A stretch of 27,069 nucleotides of DNA from a virus. The DNA lies in IMG/VR virus record IMGVR_UViG_3300029258_001146, positions 1 to 27,069 of that record; one strand, 5' to 3'. Below, in pieces: positions 14,566-21,818 of this stretch (position 1 is the first letter of the stretch; the number at the start of each line of letters is the position of its first letter). Under the pieces are notes generated by a model that worked only from the letters and a program-made list of their open reading frames with translations, did not search any database and was not told the DNA's origin. Made by a program: the position numbers and the translations under genes.

Positions 14566-14934
14566 ATGACAGAAATTGTAACATTGCTTTTATTCTTTAT
14601 TTCAGGTGCTTCTTACGGCATCACACAAGGATTGCTCTTTCACTACAAAGAGTATGAAAAGTACAACCTTAACCCCTTGTTTTGGAATCCTGAAATATCG
14701 TGGAAGAACAAGTATAAGGCGGGTTCAACAACTGAGCCTGCATTTTGGGGTAGCACTACTATTCTTGCATGGACTACTGATGCCTATCATTTGTTCAGCA
14801 CTATCAGCAGGTTTATTCTTATTGCCTGTGCGGTGTTTTTGCCTTGCTTTGATTTTACAGTAATAGAATTAATCTTTGTGTTTATTGCTTTTTATGGGTC
14901 GTGGATGTTGGGTTTTCACACAACGTATAAGTAA
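14566..14934 (+). CDS. Small integral membrane protein
   Basis: A 122-aa protein with a hydrophobic N-terminal helix (IVTLLLFFISGASYGITQGLL, about residues 4-24), a polar aromatic loop (HYKEYEKYNLNPLFWNPEIS, about 26-45) and two more hydrophobic segments (about 78-95, ISRFILIACAVFLPCF, and about 96-116, VIELIFVFIAFYGSWMLGF). It is the first gene after a consensus promoter and lies 14 nt before two glycosyltransferase genes. It might anchor or assist glycan modification, or alter the host envelope, but no family is recognised. Confidence 0.72.
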   Translation: MTEIVTLLLFFISGASYGITQGLLFHYKEYEKYNLNPLFWNPEISWKNKYKAGSTTEPAFWGSTTILAWTTDAYHLFSTISRFILIACAVFLPCFDFTVIELIFVFIAFYGSWMLGFHTTYK

Positions 14935-14948
14935 ATTAGATTAGGAAT

Positions 14949-15920
14949 ATGAAGAAAGTAAACTTATGGACACCACACCCTACCGATGGTACTTCTTTTT
15001 ACCGTGCGTGGGGAGTGTTTAACCAAATAGCAAGAAAAGAAAACTTGCCTATTGTTTTTGAAAATTCCAATAAAGGGTCATGGAGCGACTTTACAGGTTA
15101 CGACCTTATCTTCATGCACCGCCCCCACGATAAAAGCCATGTGCGATACTGTCAACTTGCAAAGCGGTACACAAAAATATGGATGGACTGGGATGATGAT
15201 ATACTCAATATACCCACCGACAACCCCACACATGACGCATACAAGACGAACTCTATTGTAGAGTTAGTACAGTTAGCCGACATGATAACGACAAGCACAG
15301 AGCCTCTAATGGATAGCTACAACGCTAATGGTGAGGTAATACAGAACTACATTCCCTTAGACGTTACCTACAATAAACCTATGCGTACCGATAAGTTTCG
15401 CATAGTATGGCGTGGTAGCAATACCCACGACTTAGACTTCTTTGACAATATGCCCGAACTGTTGAAATTTCTTAATGGTAAAAAAGACATAGAGTTTGTA
15501 TTTATTGGGGATGTTTCACCTATCTGCATAAGAGAGGTCAACAGGCATTGTGGTATTAGGAAGATAAAAGGCATGGACACATCTACCTACTTTGAATTTT
15601 TACAAGGAAAACAAATTGGCGATGTCTTGTACGTTCCATTGAACGAAAGCCTGTTTAACAAAAGCAAAAGCGATTGCGCTGTATTGGAGGGGTTAGTAAA
15701 TGGAATGTTAAGCATAACTCCTGAATGGAATAACTCCGATACCTATGCCTACAAAAAAGGTGGATTGCACCTTGCGCTTAATCAGGCGTACAACACATGG
15801 AGGGATGGATATGCCGCAATGTCGGATGAGGTAGTAACCCAACAGAAAAAAGCACAGGAAAGGGCAAAAACAAATTATCACAAGCGTTTAAATATTCTAA
15901 AAACAATGTTATCTTTGTAA
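14949..15920 (+). CDS. Glycosyltransferase, GT-B fold (GT4-like)
   Basis: A 323-aa soluble enzyme of GT-B type. The N-terminal Rossmann-like half has VNLWTPHPTDGTSFYRAWGV (about 4-23) and DLIFMHRPH, followed by an acid cluster DWDDDIL (about 80-86). The C-terminal half starts with KFRIVWRGSNTHDLDFF (about 149-165), then FVFIGDVSP and the region DCAVLEGLVNGM (about 242-253), where Glu247 fits the donor-binding acidic residue of GT4 enzymes. It would move an activated sugar to an unknown acceptor, perhaps virion protein, modified DNA base or host surface glycan. It is paired with a second, GT-A-type transferase 3 nt downstream, suggesting stepwise addition of two sugars. Confidence 0.8.
   Translation: MKKVNLWTPHPTDGTSFYRAWGVFNQIARKENLPIVFENSNKGSWSDFTGYDLIFMHRPHDKSHVRYCQLAKRYTKIWMDWDDDILNIPTDNPTHDAYKTNSIVELVQLADMITTSTEPLMDSYNANGEVIQNYIPLDVTYNKPMRTDKFRIVWRGSNTHDLDFFDNMPELLKFLNGKKDIEFVFIGDVSPICIREVNRHCGIRKIKGMDTSTYFEFLQGKQIGDVLYVPLNESLFNKSKSDCAVLEGLVNGMLSITPEWNNSDTYAYKKGGLHLALNQAYNTWRDGYAAMSDEVVTQQKKAQERAKTNYHKRLNILKTMLSL
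15887..15917 (+). promoter_or_regulatory. Possible internal promoter for the second glycosyltransferase
   Basis: TATCTTTG at 15910-15917 matches the -7 box, with TTTA (one mismatch) at 15887-15890 and a 19-nt spacer. It overlaps the last codons of the upstream gene and lies 6 nt before the ATG at 15924. This would leave almost no leader, so it is weak. Confidence 0.3.
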
Positions 15921-15923
15921 CAC

Positions 15924-16697
15924 ATGGCGTTAATAAACATGGCTGTTTATGATACAGTCGAAAACAGAAGAACAGATTACACTCGGCAGACATTAGAAAG
16001 TTTGCAAAAAAGGGTAGATTTCAACAAGCACAGGCTTGTAGTAATAGACAACGATAGCTGCAAGGCTACAAAGCAACTGCTATCTCATATGCAGACACGC
16101 ATGGGGTTCACCCTGATAACCAACCAACAAAACGTGGGGACTGCCAAAGCCATTAATCAAGGCTTGGCTCTCCGCAATGTTGGGGAAAACGCTATAAAAA
16201 TGGATAACGATGTTGTTGTTCACAGTGATGGGTGGGTAGACTTAATGGAAGAGGCTATTGCAAGAGAACCCAAGATAGGCATTATTGGATTAAAGCGCAG
16301 GGATTTAGATGAAAGCCCACACAGAACAGATTGGGCGCAAAGTAAATTACACATGATACCGCAAGAAAAGGGTCAGCGGTGGATAGTAGTAGAGAAGTGC
16401 CGACACATAATGGGTACTTGCACAATGTTTTCCTCTGCACTTATTGACAGAATTGGCGGTCTGTATCAGCTGGATGGGGTGTATGGTTTTGACGATAGCC
16501 TATACAGCGTCCGTTCCTCGATTGCAGGCTTTTGGAACGTCTTTTTGTGTGGTGTGGATTTAGACCACGTAGACGCAGGTGGCGATGATTACACGCAATG
16601 GAAAGTGCGTTATGCAACAGAATTTATGCCTAAGTACACACAGGCGATACAAGACTATCGTGATGGCGTTAAAGATATTTTTCACAAAATCAAATAA
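15924..16697 (+). CDS. Glycosyltransferase, GT-A fold (GT2-like)
   Basis: A 257-aa enzyme with GT2 features. HRLVVIDNDS (about 36-45) is the first strand with its nucleotide-binding Asp. NVGTAKAINQGL (70-81) is the conserved 'N.G.a.a.N.G' helix. KMDNDVVV (92-99) carries the DxD-type metal motif, GTCTMFSSALIDRIGGL (164-180) is the acceptor-side segment, and GFDDSLYS (188-195) stands in for the catalytic-base ED motif. A conserved-looking His follows in VDLDHVDAGG. It starts 3 nt after the GT4-like gene. An ATG five codons later is an alternative start. The two enzymes probably act on the same glycan. Substrate unknown. Confidence 0.82.
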   Translation: MALINMAVYDTVENRRTDYTRQTLESLQKRVDFNKHRLVVIDNDSCKATKQLLSHMQTRMGFTLITNQQNVGTAKAINQGLALRNVGENAIKMDNDVVVHSDGWVDLMEEAIAREPKIGIIGLKRRDLDESPHRTDWAQSKLHMIPQEKGQRWIVVEKCRHIMGTCTMFSSALIDRIGGLYQLDGVYGFDDSLYSVRSSIAGFWNVFLCGVDLDHVDAGGDDYTQWKVRYATEFMPKYTQAIQDYRDGVKDIFHKIK

Positions 16698-16705
16698 TAA
16701 AAACA

Positions 16706-17059
16706 ATGGTAAGATTAACATCAATTAAGGCTGACGTTTCAAAGTTAAAGCATCAGATTACAAAGACCTCAAAAGGCACAGAAGTAATACAGTTCCCAAT
16801 AGACCAGTTCTATCGTGGAGAGAAAGGCATTTACTTAGACCTTATGGGAGAGGTGAATGACAGCGTAGACCAATACGGCAATAACGGCGGTGTTTGGCTT
16901 GGTCAAACTAAAGAACAGCGTGTGAGTGGCGAAAAAAAGGTATATTTGGGCAATACAAGGGTAATATGGTCTGGAGAGGCTACTGAAAAGAGTGGTGGTA
17001 AAAATAATAGCACCCCCGCATCAAGTAGTTCTGAGGATGATGGAGACCTACCTTTTTAA
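16706..17059 (+). CDS. ssb: Single-stranded DNA-binding protein
   Basis: A 117-aa protein whose C-terminus shows the SSB hallmark: a Gly/Asn/Ser-rich flexible linker (about 95-109, GGKNNSTPASSSS) followed by an acidic tip EDDGDLPF, the protein-docking tail seen in bacterial and phage SSBs. The N-terminal 90 residues are compact and beta-rich, compatible with an OB fold (VIQFPIDQFYRGEKGIYLDL, then GVWLGQTKEQRVSG and KVYLGNTRVIWSG). It would coat single-stranded DNA at forks and recruit partners through the tail. It heads a closely spaced operon containing a RusA resolvase and an exonuclease. The body does not obviously match E. coli SSB. Confidence 0.75.
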   Translation: MVRLTSIKADVSKLKHQITKTSKGTEVIQFPIDQFYRGEKGIYLDLMGEVNDSVDQYGNNGGVWLGQTKEQRVSGEKKVYLGNTRVIWSGEATEKSGGKNNSTPASSSSEDDGDLPF

Positions 17060-17068
17060 TGCAAGGCT

Positions 17069-17377
17069 ATGGTAAGTAAATATACAGAAAAGATGCGCAT
17101 GGCTGCAAGGTCATGGGAGGAGAACCCTGAAATGAAAACGGTGTGGCTACGCACCGCAGAGCGTATCGTAGAAGAAATGCACGAAGAACTCCTTACGTCT
17201 GTTTGCACAATGGTGTCAAATATGCCTACATATGCGGTAATAAACGAAACCGATATTCAGGACATTGGGGATGAAGAAAACTATATCCCTAATGTTCAAG
17301 CATCGGTACTGAAAGAGGATTTGATTAACGGCATAAACAAACTAAAAAGAGATGGTAAAAGTAGCGGTATGGAATGA
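17069..17377 (+). CDS. Hypothetical helical protein
   Basis: A 102-aa, mostly helical protein with a Trp/Glu-rich first helix region (MRMAARSWEENPEMKTVWLR, about residues 9-28, then TAERIVEEMHEELLTSVCTM) and an acidic middle. There is no membrane segment or motif. It sits 9 nt after the SSB and its end overlaps the next gene by 26 nt. Family not recognised; operon context suggests a DNA-metabolism accessory role. Confidence 0.65.
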   Translation: MVSKYTEKMRMAARSWEENPEMKTVWLRTAERIVEEMHEELLTSVCTMVSNMPTYAVINETDIQDIGDEENYIPNVQASVLKEDLINGINKLKRDGKSSGME

Positions 17378-17732
17378 TAAGGGCAATCGCATGGAAAACC
17401 CTGTGGTATATGAGGGGGAGTTTCGGCAGTACAAAAAGGACAATTACACCACGTTCTTTGTGATACGCAATCCTGAAACACACGAAAGCGTGATACCCCC
17501 CTTGTATAACTTCGGCAGACCTATATTTATGAAAGAGCAAAACGGCACTTTTGAGATGGGTTTTATTGGCGAGAATTGGGAGTATGACAATAACCAAAAG
17601 GTAGTGTACAAGCAAAGGTGGGATATTACTTTTGGCGAAGAAGATAGGGGCGATGATGACGTTGTGATTGCCGAAACAATATCGGTAGCCAATTCTCCTA
17701 AGATTTACAATGACGATGACCTTTTGCTATAA
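17352..17732 (+). CDS. Hypothetical beta-rich protein with acidic tail
   Basis: A 126-aa protein rich in beta-prone, aromatic stretches (VVYEGEFRQYKKDNYTTFFV, then FEMGFIGENWEYDNNQKVVY) and ending in an acidic tail IYNDDDLLL, loosely similar in style to the SSB tail two genes upstream. An OB-like or SSB-partner role is possible but unproven. The ATG at 17352 gives a 26-nt overlap with the previous gene. ATG 17391 would avoid it but would remove the strand VKVAVWNDKG. Confidence 0.62.
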   Translation: MVKVAVWNDKGNRMENPVVYEGEFRQYKKDNYTTFFVIRNPETHESVIPPLYNFGRPIFMKEQNGTFEMGFIGENWEYDNNQKVVYKQRWDITFGEEDRGDDDVVIAETISVANSPKIYNDDDLLL

Positions 17733-17740
17733 AGGACAGA

Positions 17741-18184
17741 ATGGACGAACAGGCATTTAGAAAGTGTGTAAAGGCAAAGGGTCGTTCAATACCGTTTGCT
17801 AAAACAGACGGCACAATAGAAAATGCACTGTGGATGGGAGATGTAAAGCTGATACTGCACAATGGCGTTGTTACTTGCAAAGACCAAGACTATGCGGACT
17901 TATCGCCTAATGGTAGAACGATTACCTCTCAAAGATATTTGTCGCAGATGAAAAAAGCGGTCATGGAAGCGGACATACAAGAGATAAATACCCCTGATTT
18001 TTTTAAGAAGCGGATAAAAGGTGTTTGTAGATTTGGGGATATGTTGCATAAAAAAATCACGGAAGAAGATAAGATAACGATTTTGAAGGAGTTGCAGACA
18101 AAAAGCCCTCGACAGGTAGCCCTTGAATGGGATTTATCAGAATGGTATTGTAAAAGTTTATATTATAACAACAAAAAAAAATAA
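17741..18184 (+). CDS. Hypothetical protein
   Basis: A 147-aa basic protein. Residues 1-60 look like a small beta domain (LWMGDVKLILHNGVVTCKDQ). Residues 90-147 are helical and Lys-rich, ending LEWDLSEWYCKSLYYNNKKK. The end region TKSPRQVALEWDLSEWYCKS could be a helix-turn-helix (KSPRQVALEWDLSE as the turn), which would make it DNA-binding, but this is tentative. It lies 8 nt after the previous gene and 6 nt before the DnaA-like gene, in the replication and recombination operon. Confidence 0.6.
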   Translation: MDEQAFRKCVKAKGRSIPFAKTDGTIENALWMGDVKLILHNGVVTCKDQDYADLSPNGRTITSQRYLSQMKKAVMEADIQEINTPDFFKKRIKGVCRFGDMLHKKITEEDKITILKELQTKSPRQVALEWDLSEWYCKSLYYNNKKK

Positions 18185-18190
18185 ATTATT

Positions 18191-18685
18191 ATGGCATGGA
18201 GTGTATTAAACCCCGTAGGCAAAGCAAAGCCCAAAGAAGTAGATTGGAAAGAACGGTATAAGACATTATTAGCATCTTTTGACTACAAAGAGCTAAAAAG
18301 ATTAAAACAACAGAACAAGGTATTATCAAGCAAGGTTAAAGAGTTGTCGTACTTGTTGTCTATACACAGACAACCAACCAATAATACTCCGCTTGATGAG
18401 GTAGATGTTATGGTTGCAGACCTGCACAAAGTACCGTTAAAGAATGTTTATAAAAAGCACGGCAAAGGCAATAGTCGCACTAAGCATATTTTGCGATTTA
18501 TTGCTTATCATGGTTACAATATGTCGCTGAAAAATGTAGGTTGGAGATATGGTCATACAAGCCATGGTAATATTACAAAGGCAATAAGCAAGGTTATAGC
18601 GTGGTATCAGACAGGGCAGCTAACGGATACCGAAATCACCCTAATAAAGACCTATACCAAAGAGAACATATTTGATGGTTTATAA
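18191..18685 (+). CDS. Stand-alone DnaA domain-IV-like DNA-binding protein
   Basis: A 164-aa protein. Residues 15-58 form a Lys/Glu/Leu-rich helix, a likely coiled coil (YKELKRLKQQNKVLSSKVKE). Residues 68-140 resemble the C-terminal DNA-binding domain of DnaA: DVMVADLHKVPLKNVYKKHG stands for 'va..f.v...dl..ksR', then TKHILRFIAYHGYNMSLKNV for the long 'ar.iamyLar..t..s...IG' helix, and WRYGHTSHGNITKAISKV (118-135) for the signature 'fGgrdHsTV.hA..ki'. The AAA+ ATPase domain is entirely missing, so it cannot initiate by itself. It may bind DnaA-box-like sites in phage or host DNA. It follows an unknown gene by 6 nt inside the replication operon. Confidence 0.68.
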   Translation: MAWSVLNPVGKAKPKEVDWKERYKTLLASFDYKELKRLKQQNKVLSSKVKELSYLLSIHRQPTNNTPLDEVDVMVADLHKVPLKNVYKKHGKGNSRTKHILRFIAYHGYNMSLKNVGWRYGHTSHGNITKAISKVIAWYQTGQLTDTEITLIKTYTKENIFDGL

Positions 18686-18697
18686 AAATAAAAACAC

Positions 18698-18940
18698 ATG
18701 AAACTACACGAATCAGCAATTTTGCATATGCTTGTAAAAACGGGGTTAACGATTGGAGCAAACAGGGCGTTTGCCGTCAATGCCGATGCAAGCATGGACG
18801 AGGATATTATCCCAGAACAGGCAAAGCAAATACACTTGTTATTCTCTAAGTACATTAAGTTCCCCGAAGATGAGTACGACCTTACCATCTTCCCTGATAA
18901 TTCGGATGATTTAGAGGAAGAAGAAGATGAGGAGGATTGA
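18698..18940 (+). CDS. Small acidic hypothetical protein
   Basis: An 80-aa protein with a hydrophobic, helical start (ESAILHMLVKTGLTIGANRA, about residues 5-24) and an extremely acidic end, the last 14 residues being mostly Glu and Asp. Its 3' end overlaps the RusA gene by 14 nt, so the acidic tail codons also encode the RusA start. It could be a DNA mimic or a partner of a DNA-binding neighbour, but nothing proves it. Confidence 0.6.
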   Translation: MKLHESAILHMLVKTGLTIGANRAFAVNADASMDEDIIPEQAKQIHLLFSKYIKFPEDEYDLTIFPDNSDDLEEEEDEED

Positions 18941-19256
18941 TATAAAGCCATTAAGCGTTAATAAAGCGTGGAAGGGGAGGCGGATAAAGACAAAGGAGTA
19001 CAAGGCGTATGAGAAAACGCTATTGCTTTTGTTGCCAAAGAACTACAAAATGCCGACACCCCCTTACCACATAGAATACACCTTTGGCTTTAGTAGCGTG
19101 TTATCTGATGTTGACAATCCTGTAAAATTGGTACAAGACATACTACAAAAAAAGTACAAATTCAACGATAAAGACGTTTTTTCCTTTTGCGCCACAAAAG
19201 AAAAGGTTGACAAGGGGAAGGAGTATATTTCATTTGAAATCACATCCATAACCTAA
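18927..19256 (+). CDS. rusA: RusA-family Holliday junction resolvase
   Basis: A 109-aa nuclease of RusA size. The N-terminal KPLSVNKAWKGRRIKTKEY matches the family start 'P.s.N..wr......s..y'. The catalytic block SDVDNPVKLVQDIL carries Asp61, Asp63 and Lys67, spaced as E. coli RusA Asp70, Asp72 and Lys76. Asp81/Asp83 in FNDKDV supplies the third acid, 20-22 residues on against 21 in RusA. The dimeric enzyme resolves four-way junctions, important for recombination-dependent replication and for clearing branches before packaging. It overlaps the acidic protein gene by 14 nt and is followed by an exonuclease gene. Confidence 0.9.
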   Translation: MRRIDIKPLSVNKAWKGRRIKTKEYKAYEKTLLLLLPKNYKMPTPPYHIEYTFGFSSVLSDVDNPVKLVQDILQKKYKFNDKDVFSFCATKEKVDKGKEYISFEITSIT

Positions 19257-19266
19257 AAAGACAACA

Positions 19267-20244
19267 ATGAATTGGGAGACCCATCATTCGGCGATTATAA
19301 AATTATCCGCAAAAGGATTAAGTTCTTCTGAAATTCTGAAAGAGTTAAAAAAAGACAATCCTAAATTAATATTTTCTACTTCTTCGGCAGAAAGAATTAT
19401 TAGGAGAATAGTAAGCGAAAACCAAGGTATTATCAACCAACTTATCTCCAAGAAAAACATGGATAACTGCAAAGTGCTGGTCTTTGATATTGAAACCTAC
19501 CCTTTCTTAGCTTACTCTTTCAATAAGTGGAAAACAAATATCAGCGATGACTTTATCGTACATGATTGGGGTATGTTGTGTTGGTCGGCAAAGTGGTTAT
19601 TTTCCGATGAGGTAATGTCTGATAGAATGACACAGGAGGAGCTAAATAACTTAGACGACAGTAGAATTTCACGCTCTATATGGGAACTGATAAACGAGGC
19701 GGAAGTTTTAATTGCACACAATGGCGTGAAGTTCGATATTAAGAAGGTCAATACACGGTTCTTGGAACATGGTATTGGCAGACCCTCTCCCTATCAGGTC
19801 ATAGATACATTAATCCATGTGCGCAAAAGATTTTCTATTACCTCTAACAGGTTGGACTATATCGCTAAAAACTTCTTTGGCATAGAGGGCAAGCTAAAGA
19901 CCGAACAGGGGCTATGGCGTAGGTGTATGGATAAGGACTACGAGGCTTTGGAGTTTATGGATGAGTACTGCCAACAAGACGTAAAGGTCTTGGAAGATGT
20001 TTACTTGCTTATGAGAGCATGGATAAGCCCACACCCTAACTTGGCACTATTGTCTATTACAGACAGCGAGGGGTGTCCCGTGTGCCTTTCTGATAAAAGA
20101 GAGTACACTAACACTACCTACAACACTTATGTGAATAGGTATGAGGCTTACAGGTGCTTGAATTGCGGTCATATTTATAGAAGCAGGACATCACTCACGC
20201 CATTACGAGATAATAAGGGGATGAAAGTAAGTACGCCTAATTAA
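19267..20244 (+). CDS. DEDD 3'-5' exonuclease with C-terminal zinc ribbon
   Basis: A 325-aa protein with three parts. Residues 5-60 look like a helix-turn-helix (LSAKGLSSSEILKELKKDNP). Residues 68-255 form an RNase H-like exonuclease: KVLVFDIETYP gives Asp74 and Glu76, IAHNGVKFDIKKVNTRF gives Asp157, and YCQQDVKVLED gives Tyr234 and Asp238, the DEDDy set. Residues 265-305 hold a zinc ribbon with C270-x2-C273 and C297-x2-C300. It resembles the YprB/RNase_H_2-type nucleases and PolB proofreading domains, but has no polymerase domain. It would trim DNA or RNA 3' ends in replication or recombination. The fusion of DNA-binding, nuclease and zinc parts is complete and in frame. Confidence 0.85.
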   Translation: MNWETHHSAIIKLSAKGLSSSEILKELKKDNPKLIFSTSSAERIIRRIVSENQGIINQLISKKNMDNCKVLVFDIETYPFLAYSFNKWKTNISDDFIVHDWGMLCWSAKWLFSDEVMSDRMTQEELNNLDDSRISRSIWELINEAEVLIAHNGVKFDIKKVNTRFLEHGIGRPSPYQVIDTLIHVRKRFSITSNRLDYIAKNFFGIEGKLKTEQGLWRRCMDKDYEALEFMDEYCQQDVKVLEDVYLLMRAWISPHPNLALLSITDSEGCPVCLSDKREYTNTTYNTYVNRYEAYRCLNCGHIYRSRTSLTPLRDNKGMKVSTPN

Positions 20245-20249
20245 GTACA

Positions 20250-20471
20250 ATGAAGTTGGATGAAATAGAAGCCTATCTTAAAGATGCGGAGTTGCCCGAA
20301 TATATACAGTTATCAAACGTTGAAAAGGTAACAAGTGTGCAAAAATTTGTAAATTCGCACATTAGCATACTAAGAGCTAATAGCGGTAAAAGGACATTTC
20401 TACCCTACTACAACAGGCTATTGGCGTTGGTGAAAATATTACAACATGATAATAGAAGTACCCCCCTTTAA
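20250..20471 (+). CDS. Small helical hypothetical protein
   Basis: A 73-aa all-helical protein: LDEIEAYLKDAELPEYIQLS, then KVTSVQKFVNSHISILRANS and a last helix PYYNRLLALVKILQHDN. The pattern 'ayL...elP..iql.....i....kFv.sh...l' recalls a small domain family common in Bacteroidota phages (possibly DUF6965), cited from memory. It starts 5 nt after the exonuclease stop and overlaps the next gene by 26 nt. No role can be deduced. Confidence 0.65.
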   Translation: MKLDEIEAYLKDAELPEYIQLSNVEKVTSVQKFVNSHISILRANSGKRTFLPYYNRLLALVKILQHDNRSTPL

Positions 20472-20988
20472 AGTAGAAGTAGATACCATGTACATGACTG
20501 ACTTTAAGACAGGTGGCGTGGAAGAGGGGTATGTGCAAGCAATCAAAGTAAACAACAATGACTGTATACGCTTTTTAGTTCACACAGAGTTCAATGCCAT
20601 CTATTCGTGGCTGCCATTAGAGGCTATATACTACGATAAGAAAAATGGGGATGCTAAGTTGGCAACCAATGTTCTCCAGCCCTACACTTGTTTAGAAGCC
20701 CCTGCTCAATACTTTGTCATACGCTCCATAGAAAACCAAAAGGTAAAAGTCTTTTTAGACAAAGATTACGAGGCTGTTTACCTATTTACAATAGACTACA
20801 TGGGGGATGGATTAGCATCCGACCCTGTACAGAGTAAGACCCACAATGTATGTTTTCTAAAGGATAGCAACCAAATATGTGCTGTTCCTAACAATAAGAT
20901 GCTTGTATTAGGTAGCTACATCAGCGATAATACAGACATTCCTAAGCACTACAAACGGCAGACAAGAAGATACTTTGCAGGGGAGTAA
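20446..20988 (+). CDS. Hypothetical protein, end of the replication operon
   Basis: A 180-aa protein with alternating beta-prone segments, for example IIEVPPFKVEVDTMYMTD at the start and QKVKVFLDKDYEAVYLFTID near residues 98-117, and a basic end (KHYKRQTRRYFAGE). There is no membrane helix or catalytic motif. It is the last gene before the convergent SGNH-like gene. Its stop lies 9 nt from that gene's stop, so transcripts from both sides meet here. Family not recognised. Confidence 0.65.
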   Translation: MIIEVPPFKVEVDTMYMTDFKTGGVEEGYVQAIKVNNNDCIRFLVHTEFNAIYSWLPLEAIYYDKKNGDAKLATNVLQPYTCLEAPAQYFVIRSIENQKVKVFLDKDYEAVYLFTIDYMGDGLASDPVQSKTHNVCFLKDSNQICAVPNNKMLVLGSYISDNTDIPKHYKRQTRRYFAGE

Positions 20989-21001
20989 AGTGTACCTTTA
21001 C
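20985..21001. terminator. Short hairpin between convergent genes
   Basis: GTAAAG (20985-20990) and CTTTAC (20996-21001) form a 6-bp stem with a 5-nt loop, overlapping both gene ends. It might serve transcripts arriving from both sides, but there is no U tract and the stem is weak. Confidence 0.3.
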
Positions 21002-21732
21002 ACAAACCACAAAAACTGTGAGTAGTAATCAAAGACCTTACCACCCCAGTAGGTTTCACCCTCTGCGGAGTAGTGTACTAAATCCTCTTTGTATTGGTCA
21101 ATAGATGTATGAATGTTGCCATTAGGTTTATTGCCATCAGTCCAAAGATAACACCTATCGTTGATAAAGACAGGGTGTCTTTTGCGGAACTGTTCCACCA
21201 CCCATCTGTTTGCCCATCCTGTGTGGTAACATGAAGGCTCGGAGTGCTTTGTTTTTTCGGGTAAATAGTTGTAAGTTCTTGATGCTAAATCTATTTGTTT
21301 AACATTAGGGAAATAATCTTCTGTTACCTCTATGAATTTCACTATCTTATCCCTAAGCGATAGGGGGCTATCAGGAAATGTTGCAGCCCTATCACGGAGG
21401 TCGTCTTGCATAGTCCATACAACGGTAATATCCTCCTTAGCGATTTGTAGAGAAGCGAGTGTTTTATCGGCTTGTTTCCATACAGAGGATAATGGGTTCA
21501 TCCATTCGTTAATATCCTTTGATGGTATGCAGAGGTTTACTATTTTTGTGTCTTTATCTTTTGACAGGGCTATCATTTTATCGGCTATTTGTTTGGGTAC
21601 GGAAGCACCTACAAAAGCGATTACAGGTTTTTGGATAAACGGACGCTTTGCCCAAAATTTATTGGTAGTTCCTAATGATGTCTTACACCCTTCGTAAGAC
21701 CCTTTTTTGTTTAATGGAGTTGCTGTAAACAT
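20998..21732 (-). CDS. SGNH/GDSL-hydrolase-like protein
   Basis: A 244-aa protein resembling SGNH hydrolases. PVIAFVGASVPKQIADKM (about 36-53) could hold block I with Ser44. ITVVWTMQDD (102-111) fits block III in position. VKQIDLASRTYNYL (about 144-157), CYHTGWANRWVVEQF (168-182) and CYLWTDGNKPNG (194-205) follow the pattern 'dlsSRtY...ePyaYe.GfavkWli.....pyLWadG' of a known SGNH subgroup. The block V pair is Asp217 and His220 in EDLVHYSAEG. These enzymes usually remove acyl groups from glycans or lipids. It is the only minus-strand gene right of 7.6 kb, so it may be independently acquired. There is no signal peptide. The nucleophile block is not canonical GDS, so activity is uncertain. Confidence 0.6.
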   Translation of the reverse strand: MFTATPLNKKGSYEGCKTSLGTTNKFWAKRPFIQKPVIAFVGASVPKQIADKMIALSKDKDTKIVNLCIPSKDINEWMNPLSSVWKQADKTLASLQIAKEDITVVWTMQDDLRDRAATFPDSPLSLRDKIVKFIEVTEDYFPNVKQIDLASRTYNYLPEKTKHSEPSCYHTGWANRWVVEQFRKRHPVFINDRCYLWTDGNKPNGNIHTSIDQYKEDLVHYSAEGETYWGGKVFDYYSQFLWFV

Positions 21733-21775
21733 GGGTTAAAGATAAGCATAAATAATTATTTTTTAATTCTATAAT

Positions 21776-21806
21776 TTTGATTTTTGGAAAGTATTTTGTA
21801 TTTTTG
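21776..21806 (+). promoter_or_regulatory. Textbook Bacteroidota promoter
   Basis: TTTG at 21776-21779, a 19-nt spacer and TATTTTTG at 21799-21806 match the consensus exactly. The ATG at 21819 lies 12 nt after the -7 box. It drives the nuclease, HNH and winged-helix group, diverging from the SGNH-like gene. Confidence 0.8.
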
Positions 21807-21818
21807 TGCAATAGCATT

